Source: Miltoncostaea sp050250915 (GTDB lineage Bacteria > Actinomycetota > Thermoleophilia > Miltoncostaeales > Miltoncostaeaceae). From it: a DNA stretch of 64,000 nt. This document shows, in pieces, positions 35,385 through 44,091 of this stretch. The DNA is taken from the NCBI GenBank assembly GCA_050250915.1, contig JBFWNT010000001.1, positions 62,001-126,000 on the forward strand, read 5' to 3'. Both the position numbers and the translations under genes were made by a program. Numbering within the stretch: position 1 is the first letter of the stretch; every line of letters begins with the position of its first letter. The notes beneath the pieces were generated by a model. That model saw only the letters and a list, made by a program, of their open reading frames with translations. It made no database searches and was not told the DNA's origin.

Positions 35385-35696
35385 ATGGCGCGATGGAGGA
35401 TGTGGGCCGCGTCGGCGATCGGCGCGGCGGCGGCCGGCGCGGGGCTCGCGGTGGCCGGCCGGCGGCGTCACGCCACGACCGGCGGACCGGGTGACATGCC
35501 GGCGCCGCCGCCCCCTCCCGCCCCGCCGCCGGGCGTCCCCGCCGAGGCCGCGGTGCCGCCCGCGCACGCGCCGGCCGAGGACGACCCGCAGGCCGCGCTC
35601 GACGCCGCCCGCGACCGCCTGCGCAGCCGCGCCGACGCGCTGCGTCAGGAGATCGAGGGCGGCGGGGCCGACCCCGGCGCCCCGGGAGGCGGGTGA
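35385..35696 (+). CDS. small exported or anchored Pro-rich protein, unknown
   Basis: The 103-residue product has a Trp/Arg start (MARWRMWAASAIGAA), a hydrophobic segment to about residue 26, a Pro-rich linker and a short charged helix (AALDAARDRLRSRADALRQ). No family recognised. ATG 35385 has GAGG eight bases upstream; an ATG at 35352 in the same frame is less likely. TAGGAT at 35348-35353 is a possible -10. The stop overlaps the start of the phosphoesterase gene, so they form an operon. Confidence 0.65.
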   Translation: MARWRMWAASAIGAAAAGAGLAVAGRRRHATTGGPGDMPAPPPPPAPPPGVPAEAAVPPAHAPAEDDPQAALDAARDRLRSRADALRQEIEGGGADPGAPGGG

Positions 35697-36568
35697 GCCT
35701 CACCGCCGCCGCCGTCGCCCTCGCGCTCGCGTCGGCGGGGGCCGCCCAGCAGCCGCCGCCGCCCGCGCAGCCCGCGCCCGCCGCGGCGCCGGTCGCGCGG
35801 TTCGCGGTGAAGGGCGACTGGGGGTGGGGCGGGCCCGAGCAGGCGGCCGTCACGCGCCGCATGTGCGCCGAGTACCGGCGGGCCCCGTTCCGGTTCGTCC
35901 TGACGACGGGCGACAACTTCTACCGGCCGGACGGCGTCGCGACCGCCACCAACTTCACCCGCCCGGAGCGGTGCCTCATCGCGCTCGGCGTCCGCTGGCA
36001 CGCGGCGTGGGGCAACCACGACTGGGCGGCGACCGGCACCGCGGGGACGCTCCGCTCGCCGCGGCGGTGGTACGCCGTCACCGCGGGCCCCGTGCGGATA
36101 CTGGTGCTCGACGGCAACGACCCCGCCGACCCCGGCCAACTCGCCTTCATCCGCCGCCAGCTCACCACCGCCCGCGAGCCCGTCCGGATCGTCGCCTACC
36201 ACCAGCCGCTCCACACCGCCGGGATCCACCCGCCGTCCGCGCAGGCGCTGCGGCTCTGGGAGCCCCTGTTCCGGCGCGGCCGCGTGACCCTGGCGCTCCA
36301 GGGCCACAACCACTCCTACGAGCGCTTCCGGATCGGCGCCATCACCTACGTCACCACCGGCGGCGGCGGCGCGCCGGTCTACCCCTGCATCCGCTTCGCC
36401 GCGGGCCTCGAGAAGTGCATCCCGGCCCACCACTTCCTGGTGGTCACGGCCACGAGCACCCGCGTGGTGGTGCGCGCCGTCTCGCCGCGCGGCGAGACGC
36501 TCGACCGGGTGGTCATCCCCGCCCGCCCGCCGGCGCCTGCGCCGGCCTCGGCCTCGCGGGAGGGCTAG
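35693..36568 (+). CDS. exported purple-acid-phosphatase-like metallophosphoesterase
   Basis: The 291-residue protein has a signal peptide (VSLTAAAVALALASAGAAQQ) and a Pro-rich spacer. The metal-binding motifs follow in order: GDWGWGG, TTGDNFYRP, WGNHDWA, AYHQPLH and GHNHSYERF. It is likely a secreted two-metal phosphatase; the substrate is not evident. Its stop is shared with the convergent regulator gene through CTAG. Confidence 0.9.
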   Translation: MSLTAAAVALALASAGAAQQPPPPAQPAPAAAPVARFAVKGDWGWGGPEQAAVTRRMCAEYRRAPFRFVLTTGDNFYRPDGVATATNFTRPERCLIALGVRWHAAWGNHDWAATGTAGTLRSPRRWYAVTAGPVRILVLDGNDPADPGQLAFIRRQLTTAREPVRIVAYHQPLHTAGIHPPSAQALRLWEPLFRRGRVTLALQGHNHSYERFRIGAITYVTTGGGGAPVYPCIRFAAGLEKCIPAHHFLVVTATSTRVVVRAVSPRGETLDRVVIPARPPAPAPASASREG

Positions 36569-37257
36569 GAGCCGGCGGGGCGGGGGCCGCGTCCGGCGAC
36601 GGCCGCGGCCCAGGCCGTGGCGACGCGGACGGTCAGCTGGCTCATCGCGGCGACCACCTCGCGCCGCTGGGGCTCCGACAGCTGGGGCGGCGGGCCCGCC
36701 AGCGCCCGGTCGATCGCGCGCTCCAGGGCCAGGCTCCCGCCCAGGGTGACCTCGGCCGACGACCCGGCCAGGCCGTGGCCGCGACCGTAGGTCTCGGCGC
36801 GCTCGAGCGCGTCGGCCAGGCTGCCGGTCTGGAAGGCGTCGGCCAGGGCGTCGACCCAGGCGCGCACCACGCCGCGGCGCTCGGGCGGCGGCAGGCGGCG
36901 GTACGCGGCCTCGGCCGGTCCCTCGACCAGGGTCTCGACCTGGTCCGAGACGCGGTCGGCGCAGCCGCGCAGCGCCTCGGCGAGCATCGGGGCCACCGGG
37001 ATCTGCACCGGGCCCTGCCGGGCCGGGCGGGGCGTGCGGGCGGGCTGGCGGGCGAGCCACTGGCGCAGCGCCTCGGGGTCGAAGCGGCGGTGGCCGCCGG
37101 CCGTGCGCACGTGCGGCACGCGCCCCTCGCTGGCCCACAGCCGCAGCGTGCTGGGGCTCACGCCCAGCGCGCGCGCCGCGGCGGAGACGGAGAGCCACGG
37201 GCCTTCGGAGCGGCGGGTCCGGCCGCCGATGCGCGTCACGCTCGCCCCGGGCCCCAC
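36565..37257 (-). CDS. MerR-like DNA-binding regulator (tandem copy 2)
   Basis: The product has about 230 residues. The N-terminal winged helix reads LSVSAAARALGVSPSTLRLW followed by VPHVRTAGGHRRFDPEALRQW, the MerR/excisionase type with the GGHRRF wing. The C-terminal 130 residues are helical with no recognisable cofactor motif. It is paralogous to the next gene upstream: same HTH, same helical C-terminus, similar EALALRRAVDR-like segment. GTG 37257 starts next to the upstream stop; GTG 37239 is an alternative. Confidence 0.8.
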   Translation of the reverse strand: MGPGASVTRIGGRTRRSEGPWLSVSAAARALGVSPSTLRLWASEGRVPHVRTAGGHRRFDPEALRQWLARQPARTPRPARQGPVQIPVAPMLAEALRGCADRVSDQVETLVEGPAEAAYRRLPPPERRGVVRAWVDALADAFQTGSLADALERAETYGRGHGLAGSSAEVTLGGSLALERAIDRALAGPPPQLSEPQRREVVAAMSQLTVRVATAWAAAVAGRGPRPAGS

Positions 37258-37258
37258 G

Positions 37259-38032
37259 TCACTCGAGCGTCGACCGGAGCCGGCAGCGGACACCGTCGGC
37301 GTAGCCGGCCGCGACCCGCACGGCCATCCGGTCGAGCGACCGCTCCACCGCCCGCTGCTCGGCCGGGCGGGCCGCCAGGATGGGCCCGAGCACGCGGTCG
37401 ACCGCGCGGCGCAGCGCGAGCGCCTCGGTGACCGGGGCGTCGCCCGCCTGCCCGGAGGCGCCGTGGCGGAACCCCTCCCACTCGGCGTCACGGTATGCGC
37501 CTGCCAGGTCGCCCGAGTCGAGCGCGGCGGCCAGCGCCTCCAGCGCTCCCAGCACCCGCGTCTGGCGCGCCGCCGAGGGGCGGCTCGCGCCGCTCGGGCG
37601 GGTCCGCGCGAGCTCCTCCTCGAACGCGGCGAGCACCTCGTCGCCCGCGTCGGCCAGCGCCTGGGCCGTCTCCGGCATCGCCTCCACACGGGTGGGCACC
37701 AGCTCCTGCAGGCGCTGCTGCGGCGCGGGCGGCGCGCCGCCGCGCTCGGACAGCCAGCGCACCAGCTCGTCCAGCTCGAAGCGGCGGTGACCGCCCGGCG
37801 TGCGCACGTGCGGGACCCGTCCGGCGGCCGCCCAGGCCCGCAGCGACGACGAGCTCACGCCCAGCAGCCGCGCGGCCGCCGAGACCGTCAGCAGGCGCGG
37901 CTCGGTGGCCCCCCTCGCGCTCGGCGGCGCCGTCCGCTCGTCCAGTCGGGCGCCGCCCGCGGTGGCCACCTCAGGCCCTCCGGGGCGCCGGGTCGCGGTG
38001 TGCTGCGAGGTGTGACGCGAAGGTCTCATCAC
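37259..38032 (-). CDS. MerR-like DNA-binding regulator (tandem copy 1)
   Basis: The 257-residue product has an Arg/Thr-rich lead, then the HTH LTVSAAARLLGVSSSSLRAW with VRTPGGHRRFELDELVRWL and a helical C-terminus. It is the paralogue of the downstream gene; together they probably arose by tandem duplication and may form heterodimers. The start is GTG 38032 or the adjacent ATG 38029. The upstream region contains a nine-codon in-frame leader ORF with a better SD than the gene itself. Confidence 0.8.
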   Translation of the reverse strand: MMRPSRHTSQHTATRRPGGPEVATAGGARLDERTAPPSARGATEPRLLTVSAAARLLGVSSSSLRAWAAAGRVPHVRTPGGHRRFELDELVRWLSERGGAPPAPQQRLQELVPTRVEAMPETAQALADAGDEVLAAFEEELARTRPSGASRPSAARQTRVLGALEALAAALDSGDLAGAYRDAEWEGFRHGASGQAGDAPVTEALALRRAVDRVLGPILAARPAEQRAVERSLDRMAVRVAAGYADGVRCRLRSTLE

Positions 38033-38050
38033 TGCGGCGTACCGGCCCTG

Positions 38051-38080
38051 TCATGCGCCGATCATGGGGACGTGTCTCAC
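38051..38080 (-). CDS. nine-residue leader ORF upstream of the regulator pair
   Basis: GTG at 38080 reads VRHVPMIGA then TGA. AGGAGAGG lies nine bases upstream, a stronger SD than that of the regulator gene, which starts 18 nt after this stop in the same frame. It may couple or tune regulator translation. It could also be chance, since the ORF is very short. Confidence 0.35.
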   Translation of the reverse strand: MRHVPMIGA

Positions 38081-38192
38081 GGGCTGCAACCTCTCCTATC
38101 GTCGAGTGAGGTCGAGAACCTGAGCAAAGCTTCGGTTCCCGGTGCCCGCTCTGACAAAAATCTCACACGATGATGATTCCGGCGAAATGCGG
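38081..38192. other. AT-richer intergenic segment between regulator pair and dedA
   Basis: Noticeably lower in GC than its surroundings. On the minus strand it holds the AGGAGAGG SD (38090-38097) and probably the promoter for the tandem regulators, but I could not fix a -10/-35 pair. No gene is seen. Confidence 0.4.
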
Positions 38193-38885
38193 TCACAGCT
38201 CGCTCTCAGCTTCGCCGGGGGCGCCCGTCGTCCTGCGCTCGGCCTCCGCGGCGGCCCGCTCCTGGCGCACCCGCTTGCGCTCCTTCAGGGCCACGAACCC
38301 GCCCACCAGGGCGGTCACCGCGAAGGCGACGATGAACGCGACCCAGAGCTGGTCGGCGAACGCCTTGCCCGCGAAGTAGCCGAGCAGCGCGGCCTGCGTC
38401 GACCAGACGATCGCGCCGATCGAGTCGAAGATGAAGAACCGCGGATAGCTCATCTGGCCGGCGCCGCACGACAGGTTGATGGCGATCCGGATGCCGGGGA
38501 GGAAGCGCCCCACCACCACCAGCGCCGGGCCCTGGCGCGCCACCATCCGCTCGGCCGCCTCGAGCCGTTCCTGCCCGGCGAAGCGCGTGACGGTGCGCTT
38601 GATGGGGCCGCCCCCGGCCCGCCCGATCCAGTAGGCGGTCGAGTCGCCGATCAGCGCCCCGGCGGCGCCCGCCAGGATCACCAGGTAGATGTTGAGCGTC
38701 CCGTTCGCGGCGAGCACGGCCGCGGCGACGATCGCGGTCTCGCCCGGGAGCGCCGGGAACACCCCGTCGCCCGCGACCACCAGCAGCACCGCCCAGTAGC
38801 CGTAGTCGGCGGCGCTCTCGGCGATGTCCGCGAACGACTGGACGATGGAGCCGGCGCCCGAGAACGCGGCGAGGACCGGTGTCAC
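38193..38885 (-). CDS. DedA/SNARE-associated family membrane protein
   Basis: The 230-residue polytopic protein has PALPGETAIVAAAVL, GALIGDSTAYWIGR and VVVGRFLPGIRIAINLSCGA, the conserved DedA motifs including the GRFxPG-R signature. DedA proteins recycle polyprenyl phosphate or lipid carriers across the membrane. A charged Glu/Arg-rich C-terminal tail lies in the cytoplasm. GTG 38885 was chosen as the start nearest the first helix. Confidence 0.9.
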   Translation of the reverse strand: MTPVLAAFSGAGSIVQSFADIAESAADYGYWAVLLVVAGDGVFPALPGETAIVAAAVLAANGTLNIYLVILAGAAGALIGDSTAYWIGRAGGGPIKRTVTRFAGQERLEAAERMVARQGPALVVVGRFLPGIRIAINLSCGAGQMSYPRFFIFDSIGAIVWSTQAALLGYFAGKAFADQLWVAFIVAFAVTALVGGFVALKERKRVRQERAAAEAERRTTGAPGEAESEL

Positions 38886-38968
38886 GGCGCCGTCCGGCGC
38901 GTGCGGGCGCGGTGCGGCACGGGCGGATGATGACAGCGTGCGCCGAGGGTCGCGACCGCCCCCGCCGC

Positions 38969-38974
38969 TACCAT
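38969..38974 (+). promoter_or_regulatory. -10-like hexamer of the gene at 38982
   Basis: TACCAT ends 7 nt before ATG 38982, as at ten other genes in the window. Leaderless message predicted. Confidence 0.45.
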
Positions 38975-38981
38975 TGGCCGC

Positions 38982-40724
38982 ATGGGGCGCATCGCCGAAT
39001 CCGCGCTCGGCCTGCTCGCCGCCGGACCGCGGTCGGCCGAGTCCCTGGGCGTCGCGCTCCGCGACGCGGGGGTCACCGCCGCCCGCGACGCGGGCGCCGC
39101 CGTGCGGCGTGCGCTGGCCGGCGACCCGCGCGTGCTGCGCCTGGCGGACGGCCGCTACGCCGCGGTCGCGCAGGCGCTCCGCGGCGTCGCCCTGACCGCC
39201 CGCGTCGGCGACGCCGACCTCGCCGCCGGCGAGCTGGCGGTGCAGCCGGACCTGGCCCCGCTCGACCTGATCGGCCTCGGCCCGGCGCTCCCCCTGCCGG
39301 GCGACGCCGTCGCCGGTGGCGCGGTGGTGGTGCGCATCGAGGACGCCGGGGAGGAGCCCCGCGTCGTCGTCGCGGCCGCCCTGCCGTCGCCGGCCCGCCC
39401 CGCCGACGAGGCCGCGCTGGCCGCGGCCGCCGCCTCCGCGGTCGGGCCGCCCCGGCCGCCGGTCGCCCACCTCGCGACCCTCGTCGCCGGCGTCGCGGCC
39501 GCCGACCCGGGCGCGCTGCGCATCCCGGGGCGCCCGTTGTCGGAGGCGCTCGCCGCGGGGGGCTGGGAGGCCCACCTCGGCTGGGTGGGGCGGCCGGGCA
39601 CGGCGTGGGACGACCTCACCGACGCGGAGGTCGACGCGCTCGAGGCCGAGGTGGCCGGGCTGCTCGCGCACGAGCAGGTGCTCGAGGCCGCCGCGGTGCA
39701 GCGCCGGCTGCTCGCGGTCGTGGGCCGCCACCTCCCCGAGCGCGTGCCGCGGACCCGCCGCGGCCTGGCGCGCATCCTCGCGCGGGCCGGCCACGGCGCG
39801 CAGGCGCTGGAGGTGCTCCGCCCCGGGATCGCGGCCAACGACGCCGAGGACCTCTACGAGGCGGCGGTCGTCGCGCGGCGCACCGGCGACGAGGTGAGCG
39901 CGCGCCGCTGGGCCGCGACGGGCGCGGCGCACGCCGCCGCCGACGGCCGGTCGGAGGTGGGCCTCTGCCTGGCCGACCTCGCCCACGACCTGGACGCGCA
40001 GGCGGCGTTCCTGCGCGCCCGCCTCCTCGTGGCCGGCGAGGAGGACGACCCGCCGCGGCCGGCCGACGCCGACCGGGTGGCGCGGGCGATCGCCGGCCTC
40101 AGCCGCTCGTACCTGGTCGAGGCGCTGGTGGAGGAGCTCGCGTCGGAGCGCGGCACCGACGACCTGGCGGCCCTCGTCGGGCTGCTCGGCGAGTCCGGCG
40201 AGGAGGGCCGGCAGGCGTGCCTCGCGATGTCCGCGATCCTGCCGCCGGGCCTCGCCGCCGCCGCGCGCGACGCCGCCGGTCACGGCACGCGGCCGGCGTC
40301 CGCGGCCGTCGGCGGGCTGCTCGGCGCGCGCCCGGCCGCCGCGTGGGCCACGTCGCCGATCGACGCGCCCGACCAGCAGCAGGTGGTCGTCACGGTCGCG
40401 AAGGAGGACGGGCGCGTCTCGCCCCTCGTCGTGCTGGTGGACCTCCACGACCTGGGCGGGGCGGTGAAGGACGCCTTCTTCCTGCCCGACATGTGCGAGC
40501 CCCGGATGCGCCGGGAGTTGCTGGCCCCCATGGAGTCGATGGGCCTGCCCGCCACGCCGGTCGACCTGCACGAGGCCATCGAGCTGGTCGGGGCCGCCCT
40601 GGAGCGGACCGCCCACGTCGGCTGGCGGATCCCCTCACTGCGGCACCAGCCGGTGCTCGACCGCATCGAGCGCTGGCTCATGCGCCCCCAGCGCGGCGGG
40701 CGCCACCCGGTCACCGGGGGTTAG
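38982..40724 (+). CDS. large protein with winged-helix-like N-terminus and repeat region, unknown
   Basis: The product has 580 residues. The first 60 (RIAESALGLLAAGPRSAESL to DGRYAAVAQ) look like a winged helix. Residues about 230-400 are amphipathic helices that resemble TPRs. The last 150 hold a mixed alpha/beta domain with QQQVVVTVAKEDGRVSPLVV and DAFFLPDMCEPRMRRELL. No signal peptide, membrane helix or catalytic motif was found. I do not recognise the family. The start fits a leaderless message. Its stop overlaps that of the convergent small membrane gene. Confidence 0.75.
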   Translation: MGRIAESALGLLAAGPRSAESLGVALRDAGVTAARDAGAAVRRALAGDPRVLRLADGRYAAVAQALRGVALTARVGDADLAAGELAVQPDLAPLDLIGLGPALPLPGDAVAGGAVVVRIEDAGEEPRVVVAAALPSPARPADEAALAAAAASAVGPPRPPVAHLATLVAGVAAADPGALRIPGRPLSEALAAGGWEAHLGWVGRPGTAWDDLTDAEVDALEAEVAGLLAHEQVLEAAAVQRRLLAVVGRHLPERVPRTRRGLARILARAGHGAQALEVLRPGIAANDAEDLYEAAVVARRTGDEVSARRWAATGAAHAAADGRSEVGLCLADLAHDLDAQAAFLRARLLVAGEEDDPPRPADADRVARAIAGLSRSYLVEALVEELASERGTDDLAALVGLLGESGEEGRQACLAMSAILPPGLAAAARDAAGHGTRPASAAVGGLLGARPAAAWATSPIDAPDQQQVVVTVAKEDGRVSPLVVLVDLHDLGGAVKDAFFLPDMCEPRMRRELLAPMESMGLPATPVDLHEAIELVGAALERTAHVGWRIPSLRHQPVLDRIERWLMRPQRGGRHPVTGG

Positions 40725-41065
40725 GCCGCCCGGCGCTCCTCGCCCTCGCCGGCGGCGACCTGCGCCTCGGCGACGGGCCGCACCCGGGGGGCGGGGACCG
40801 TGCGGGGGGCCTGGGACCGGCGCGGCTCCCGCACGGCGCCCGCGAGGAGGCCCATCAGCAGGGGCGCGGCGCCCGCCGCCGCGACCAGCGCGCCCAGGTC
40901 GGAGCCGGCCTGCAGGGCGAGCGCGGCCATGGCGATCAGCCCGAGCCCGCCGACCGCCCGCATCAGCAGCAGCGCCGACCGCTCGGCCCGTCCCGGCCGC
41001 CCCACGTCCCACGCGCTCAACGCCAGCAGCACGGCCAGCGCGAGGCCCAGCATCCACCAGTCCAT
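40721..41065 (-). CDS. small membrane protein, unknown
   Basis: The 114-residue product has three hydrophobic stretches (about 4-19, 33-53 and 58-75), then an Arg/Pro-rich cytoplasmic tail. An SD (GAGGGGAG) precedes ATG 41065. No family recognised. It is convergent with the preceding gene (TTAG shared). Confidence 0.65.
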   Translation of the reverse strand: MDWWMLGLALAVLLALSAWDVGRPGRAERSALLLMRAVGGLGLIAMAALALQAGSDLGALVAAAGAAPLLMGLLAGAVREPRRSQAPRTVPAPRVRPVAEAQVAAGEGEERRAA

Positions 41066-41163
41066 CCGGGCTCCCCTCTCGCGCTGCCGGTCTTCACGGT
41101 GGCGGCGCGATCCCCTCCCGGATGCGGCGGATCCTGCAACGGCACGGTGTCCGCGCTCTGTGC

Positions 41164-41169
41164 GATAAT
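41164..41169 (+). promoter_or_regulatory. -10 of the gene at 41177
   Basis: GATAAT ends 7 nt before ATG 41177. It selects that ATG over one at 41168 that overlaps the hexamer. Confidence 0.5.
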
Positions 41170-41176
41170 GGCCCGC

Positions 41177-41425
41177 ATGGCTGACCTTCCCGCTACCCTC
41201 GTCGAGTCCCTGAAGACGCTGGATCCCGACATCGCGCAGCGCCTCACCGACGCGCTGATGCCGGTCGCCGGCGAGCTCGGCCCGCGCGAGGAGGCCGTCC
41301 TCGAGCGGCTCGTGAAGGGCATCGCCGACGGCGCGCCCGCCGCCGAGCTCAACGCGTTCGTGCGCCTCCTGCCGGTGACCGTCAGCAGGGCGGTCCAGCC
41401 GGCGATCGAGCCCGTCACCGCGTAA
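41177..41425 (+). CDS. small helical protein, unknown
   Basis: The 82-residue acidic all-helical protein includes LVESLKTLDPDIAQRLTDAL and GPREEAVLERLVKGIADGA. There is no signal peptide or membrane segment and I recognise no family. The -10 (GATAAT) placement supports this ATG and a leaderless message. The next gene starts 26 bp on and may be cotranscribed. Confidence 0.65.
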   Translation: MADLPATLVESLKTLDPDIAQRLTDALMPVAGELGPREEAVLERLVKGIADGAPAAELNAFVRLLPVTVSRAVQPAIEPVTA

Positions 41426-41451
41426 GCACGCCCTCCGGCTCCGGCCCGCCC

Positions 41452-42786
41452 GTGGGGCCGCTCGTCGTCGTCGGCGGCAACGCCGCCGGGATGTCCGCGG
41501 CCACCGAGGCGCGCCGCACCGATCCCGGCCTGCCGATCACGGTGCTCGAGGCGGGGCCCGACGCCTCGTACTCGTCGTGCGGGATCCCGTACGTCATCTC
41601 CGGCGAGGTGGCGGCCCTCGGGGCGCTGGTCACGGCGCCGCCCGAGGAGTTCCGGCGGACGCGCGACATCGACCTCCGCACCGGCGTCGAGGTGACGGCG
41701 ATCGACCCGGCGGCCCGGCGGGTGACGCTGGCGGGCGGCGAGGAGGTCCCCTACGGCGCCCTCGTCGTCGCGACCGGTGCGCGGCCGGTGCGACCCCCCA
41801 TCCCGGGCGTGGACCACCCCGGCGTCCACGTGCTGCGCGACCTGCGGTCGGCACGCGACCTGGAGGCGGCGCTTGCGCCCCACGTCCGCCCGCGGGCGCT
41901 GCTGGTGGGCAGCGGGCCGATCGGCCTGGAGACCGCCGAGGCCCTGCTGGCCCGCGGCGCGCACGTGACGGTGGTGGAGGTCGCTCCGCAGGTGCTCCCC
42001 GCCCTGTCGCCCGTGGCGGCGGCCCCCGTGGCCGCGGCGCTCGCGCAGGCGGGCGTGGAGGTGCGCACCGGGGCGACGGTCGGCGAGATCGCCCGGGACG
42101 GCGACGGGCTGGTCGTGACCGTGGATGGCGTCCCGCTCCCCGCCGACGTGGTGGTGCTCGGCACCGGGGTCGCGCCCGAGACCCGGCTCGCGGCGGCGGC
42201 GGGGTGCGCCCTGGGCGACCGCGACGCGATCGCCGTCGATCGGCGCGGACGCACCAGCGTCCCCGGCATCTGGGCGGCCGGCGACTGCGCGGTGGCGCAC
42301 CACCAGGTGCTCGACCGCCCGGTGTGGATGCCGCTCGCGACGATCGCGAACGCCCAGGGGCGGGTGGCCGGCCGCGACGCCGCGGGCCGCGAGGCGCGGT
42401 ACGCGGGGGCCATCGGGTCGTGGGTGTCGCGATTCCGCGACGTCACGTTCGGCAGCGCCGGGCTCGACGAGACGGCCGCCGCCGACGGGGGGTTCACGCC
42501 CCGGGCGATCGCCCGGGAGGGCCGCGACCGCTCCGGCTACATGCCCGGCGTCCTTCGGGTGCTGGTGCGCCTGGTGTGGGACGAGCCGACCGGCCGGCTG
42601 TTGGGAGCGCAGATGGCGGGCGAGGCGGCCGTCGCCCCGCGGCTGCACACGGCGGCCGCGGCCATCGGCGCGGGCATGACGATCCGCGCGCTCGCGGAGT
42701 CGGACTTCGCCTACGCGCCGCCGGTCTCGGCGCTGCGCGACCCGCTGGAGCTGGCCGCCGCCGCGGCCATCGGCGACGCCCGCTGA
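41452..42786 (+). CDS. FAD/NAD(P)-dependent disulphide reductase, CoA-disulphide reductase-like
   Basis: The 444-residue product has the FAD loop VVVGGNAAGMSAATEARR, then the single redox Cys in YSSCGIPYVISG, the hallmark of CoA-disulphide reductases and NADH oxidases. The NAD site is LLVGSGPIGLETAEAL and FAD contact GIWAAGDCAVAHH. The C-terminal dimerisation domain is complete. It may reduce CoA disulphide, polysulphide or O2; sequence alone does not decide. No rhodanese domain is fused. Confidence 0.9.
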   Translation: MGPLVVVGGNAAGMSAATEARRTDPGLPITVLEAGPDASYSSCGIPYVISGEVAALGALVTAPPEEFRRTRDIDLRTGVEVTAIDPAARRVTLAGGEEVPYGALVVATGARPVRPPIPGVDHPGVHVLRDLRSARDLEAALAPHVRPRALLVGSGPIGLETAEALLARGAHVTVVEVAPQVLPALSPVAAAPVAAALAQAGVEVRTGATVGEIARDGDGLVVTVDGVPLPADVVVLGTGVAPETRLAAAAGCALGDRDAIAVDRRGRTSVPGIWAAGDCAVAHHQVLDRPVWMPLATIANAQGRVAGRDAAGREARYAGAIGSWVSRFRDVTFGSAGLDETAAADGGFTPRAIAREGRDRSGYMPGVLRVLVRLVWDEPTGRLLGAQMAGEAAVAPRLHTAAAAIGAGMTIRALAESDFAYAPPVSALRDPLELAAAAAIGDAR

Positions 42787-42826
42787 GGCCGCGCCCACGA
42801 TCCGGCTCGGCGCACCGGAGGTGCGC

Positions 42827-42832
42827 TAGCGT
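42827..42832 (+). promoter_or_regulatory. -10-like hexamer of the sugar dehydrogenase gene
   Basis: TAGCGT ends 7 nt before GTG 42840 and overlaps the other candidate start (GTG 42831). Confidence 0.45.
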
Positions 42833-42839
42833 GGCCTCC

Positions 42840-44087
42840 GTGCGCCCGCCCCGGTCCCCACGACGCGTCCTGGCGCTGATGGCCGGCGCCGCCGCGGCGC
42901 TCGCGCTCGCCGCCTGCGGCGGTCAGGGCCAGGCGGACGCCGAGATCACGACGCCCGCCCGGACGACGGCCGGCGGGGCGCCCACGGCGGCCGCGCCGGC
43001 GCGGGAGGCGGCCACCGCCGGGGTCCGGCTGGCGAAGGTCCGCGGCGGCCTGGGCGACGCCCTGTTCATCACCGGGGCCCCCGGGCAGCCCGGGCGCCTG
43101 TTCATCGTGCAGCAGAGCGGACGGATCCGCGTGCTCCAGAACGGGAAGCTGGTGGGCCGGCCGTTCCTGGACGTGTCGCGGCTGATCACCTCCGGCGGCG
43201 AGCAGGGGCTGCTGGGCCTCGCGTTCCACCCGGACTACGCCCGCAACGGCCTCTTCTACGTCGACTACACGGACCGCTCGGGGAACACCCGCGTGGTCGA
43301 GTATCGCCGCGCGAGCGCGACGCGCGCCAACCCGTCCAGCGCCCGGGTGCTGCTGGGGGTGGACCAGCCGTTCCCCAACCACAACGGCGGGATGCTCGCC
43401 TTCGGGCCCGACCGGATGCTCTACATCGGGCTCGGCGACGGCGGCAGCGGCGACGACCCGCAGGACAACGCCCAGAACACGAACTCGCTGCTCGGCAAGA
43501 TCCTCCGCATCGACGTGGACGGCCGCAGCGGCGGGCGCCCCTACGGCATCCCGGCGGGCAACCCGTTCGCCGACGGCGGTGGCCGTCCGGAGATCTTCGC
43601 GTACGGCCTGCGCAACCCGTGGCGCTTCTCGTTCGACCGCGGCAACGGCGACCTCTGGATCGGCGACGTCGGGCAGGGCTCGGTCGAGGAGATCGACCAC
43701 CTGGCCCGCGGCACGGGCGCCGGCACCAACTTCGGCTGGCGGGCGTTCGAGGGCCGCTCCGTCCACATCGGGGGCACCGGCGCCCTCGAGGGTCCGTCGG
43801 GGCACACGCCGCCCGTCGCCCAGTACACGCACGCGCAGGGCTGCTCGGTCACGGGCGGCTACGTCTACCGCGGCAACAAGGTCCCCGCGCTGCGCGGCCG
43901 GTACGTCTACGCCGACTTCTGCTCCGGTACCGTCTGGAGCATGCGTGCGGGAACCAACCCCGGCGGCGTGCGCCGCGAGACCGGGCTGGGCGCCCGCCTC
44001 TCCAACGTCACGTCGTTCGGCGAGAGCCTCAGCGGCGACGTTTACGTGATCGCCGGCGGCGCGCTCTACCGCTTCGTCCGCGGGTAG
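42840..44087 (+). CDS. PQQ-dependent sugar (sorbosone/glucose-type) dehydrogenase lipoprotein
   Basis: The product has about 415 residues. The signal peptide ends in a lipobox (LALAACGG), so it is an outer-face lipoprotein. The beta-propeller shows SGGEQGLLGLAFHPDYARNG, NHNGGMLAFGPD, LYIGLGDGGSGDDPQ and YGLRNPWRFSFD, the Asd/GDH-B type signature. It probably oxidises sugars outside the membrane with PQQ. GTG 42831, with GGAGG nine bases upstream, is an alternative start. Confidence 0.88.
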   Translation: MRPPRSPRRVLALMAGAAAALALAACGGQGQADAEITTPARTTAGGAPTAAAPAREAATAGVRLAKVRGGLGDALFITGAPGQPGRLFIVQQSGRIRVLQNGKLVGRPFLDVSRLITSGGEQGLLGLAFHPDYARNGLFYVDYTDRSGNTRVVEYRRASATRANPSSARVLLGVDQPFPNHNGGMLAFGPDRMLYIGLGDGGSGDDPQDNAQNTNSLLGKILRIDVDGRSGGRPYGIPAGNPFADGGGRPEIFAYGLRNPWRFSFDRGNGDLWIGDVGQGSVEEIDHLARGTGAGTNFGWRAFEGRSVHIGGTGALEGPSGHTPPVAQYTHAQGCSVTGGYVYRGNKVPALRGRYVYADFCSGTVWSMRAGTNPGGVRRETGLGARLSNVTSFGESLSGDVYVIAGGALYRFVRG

Positions 44088-44091
44088 CGCC

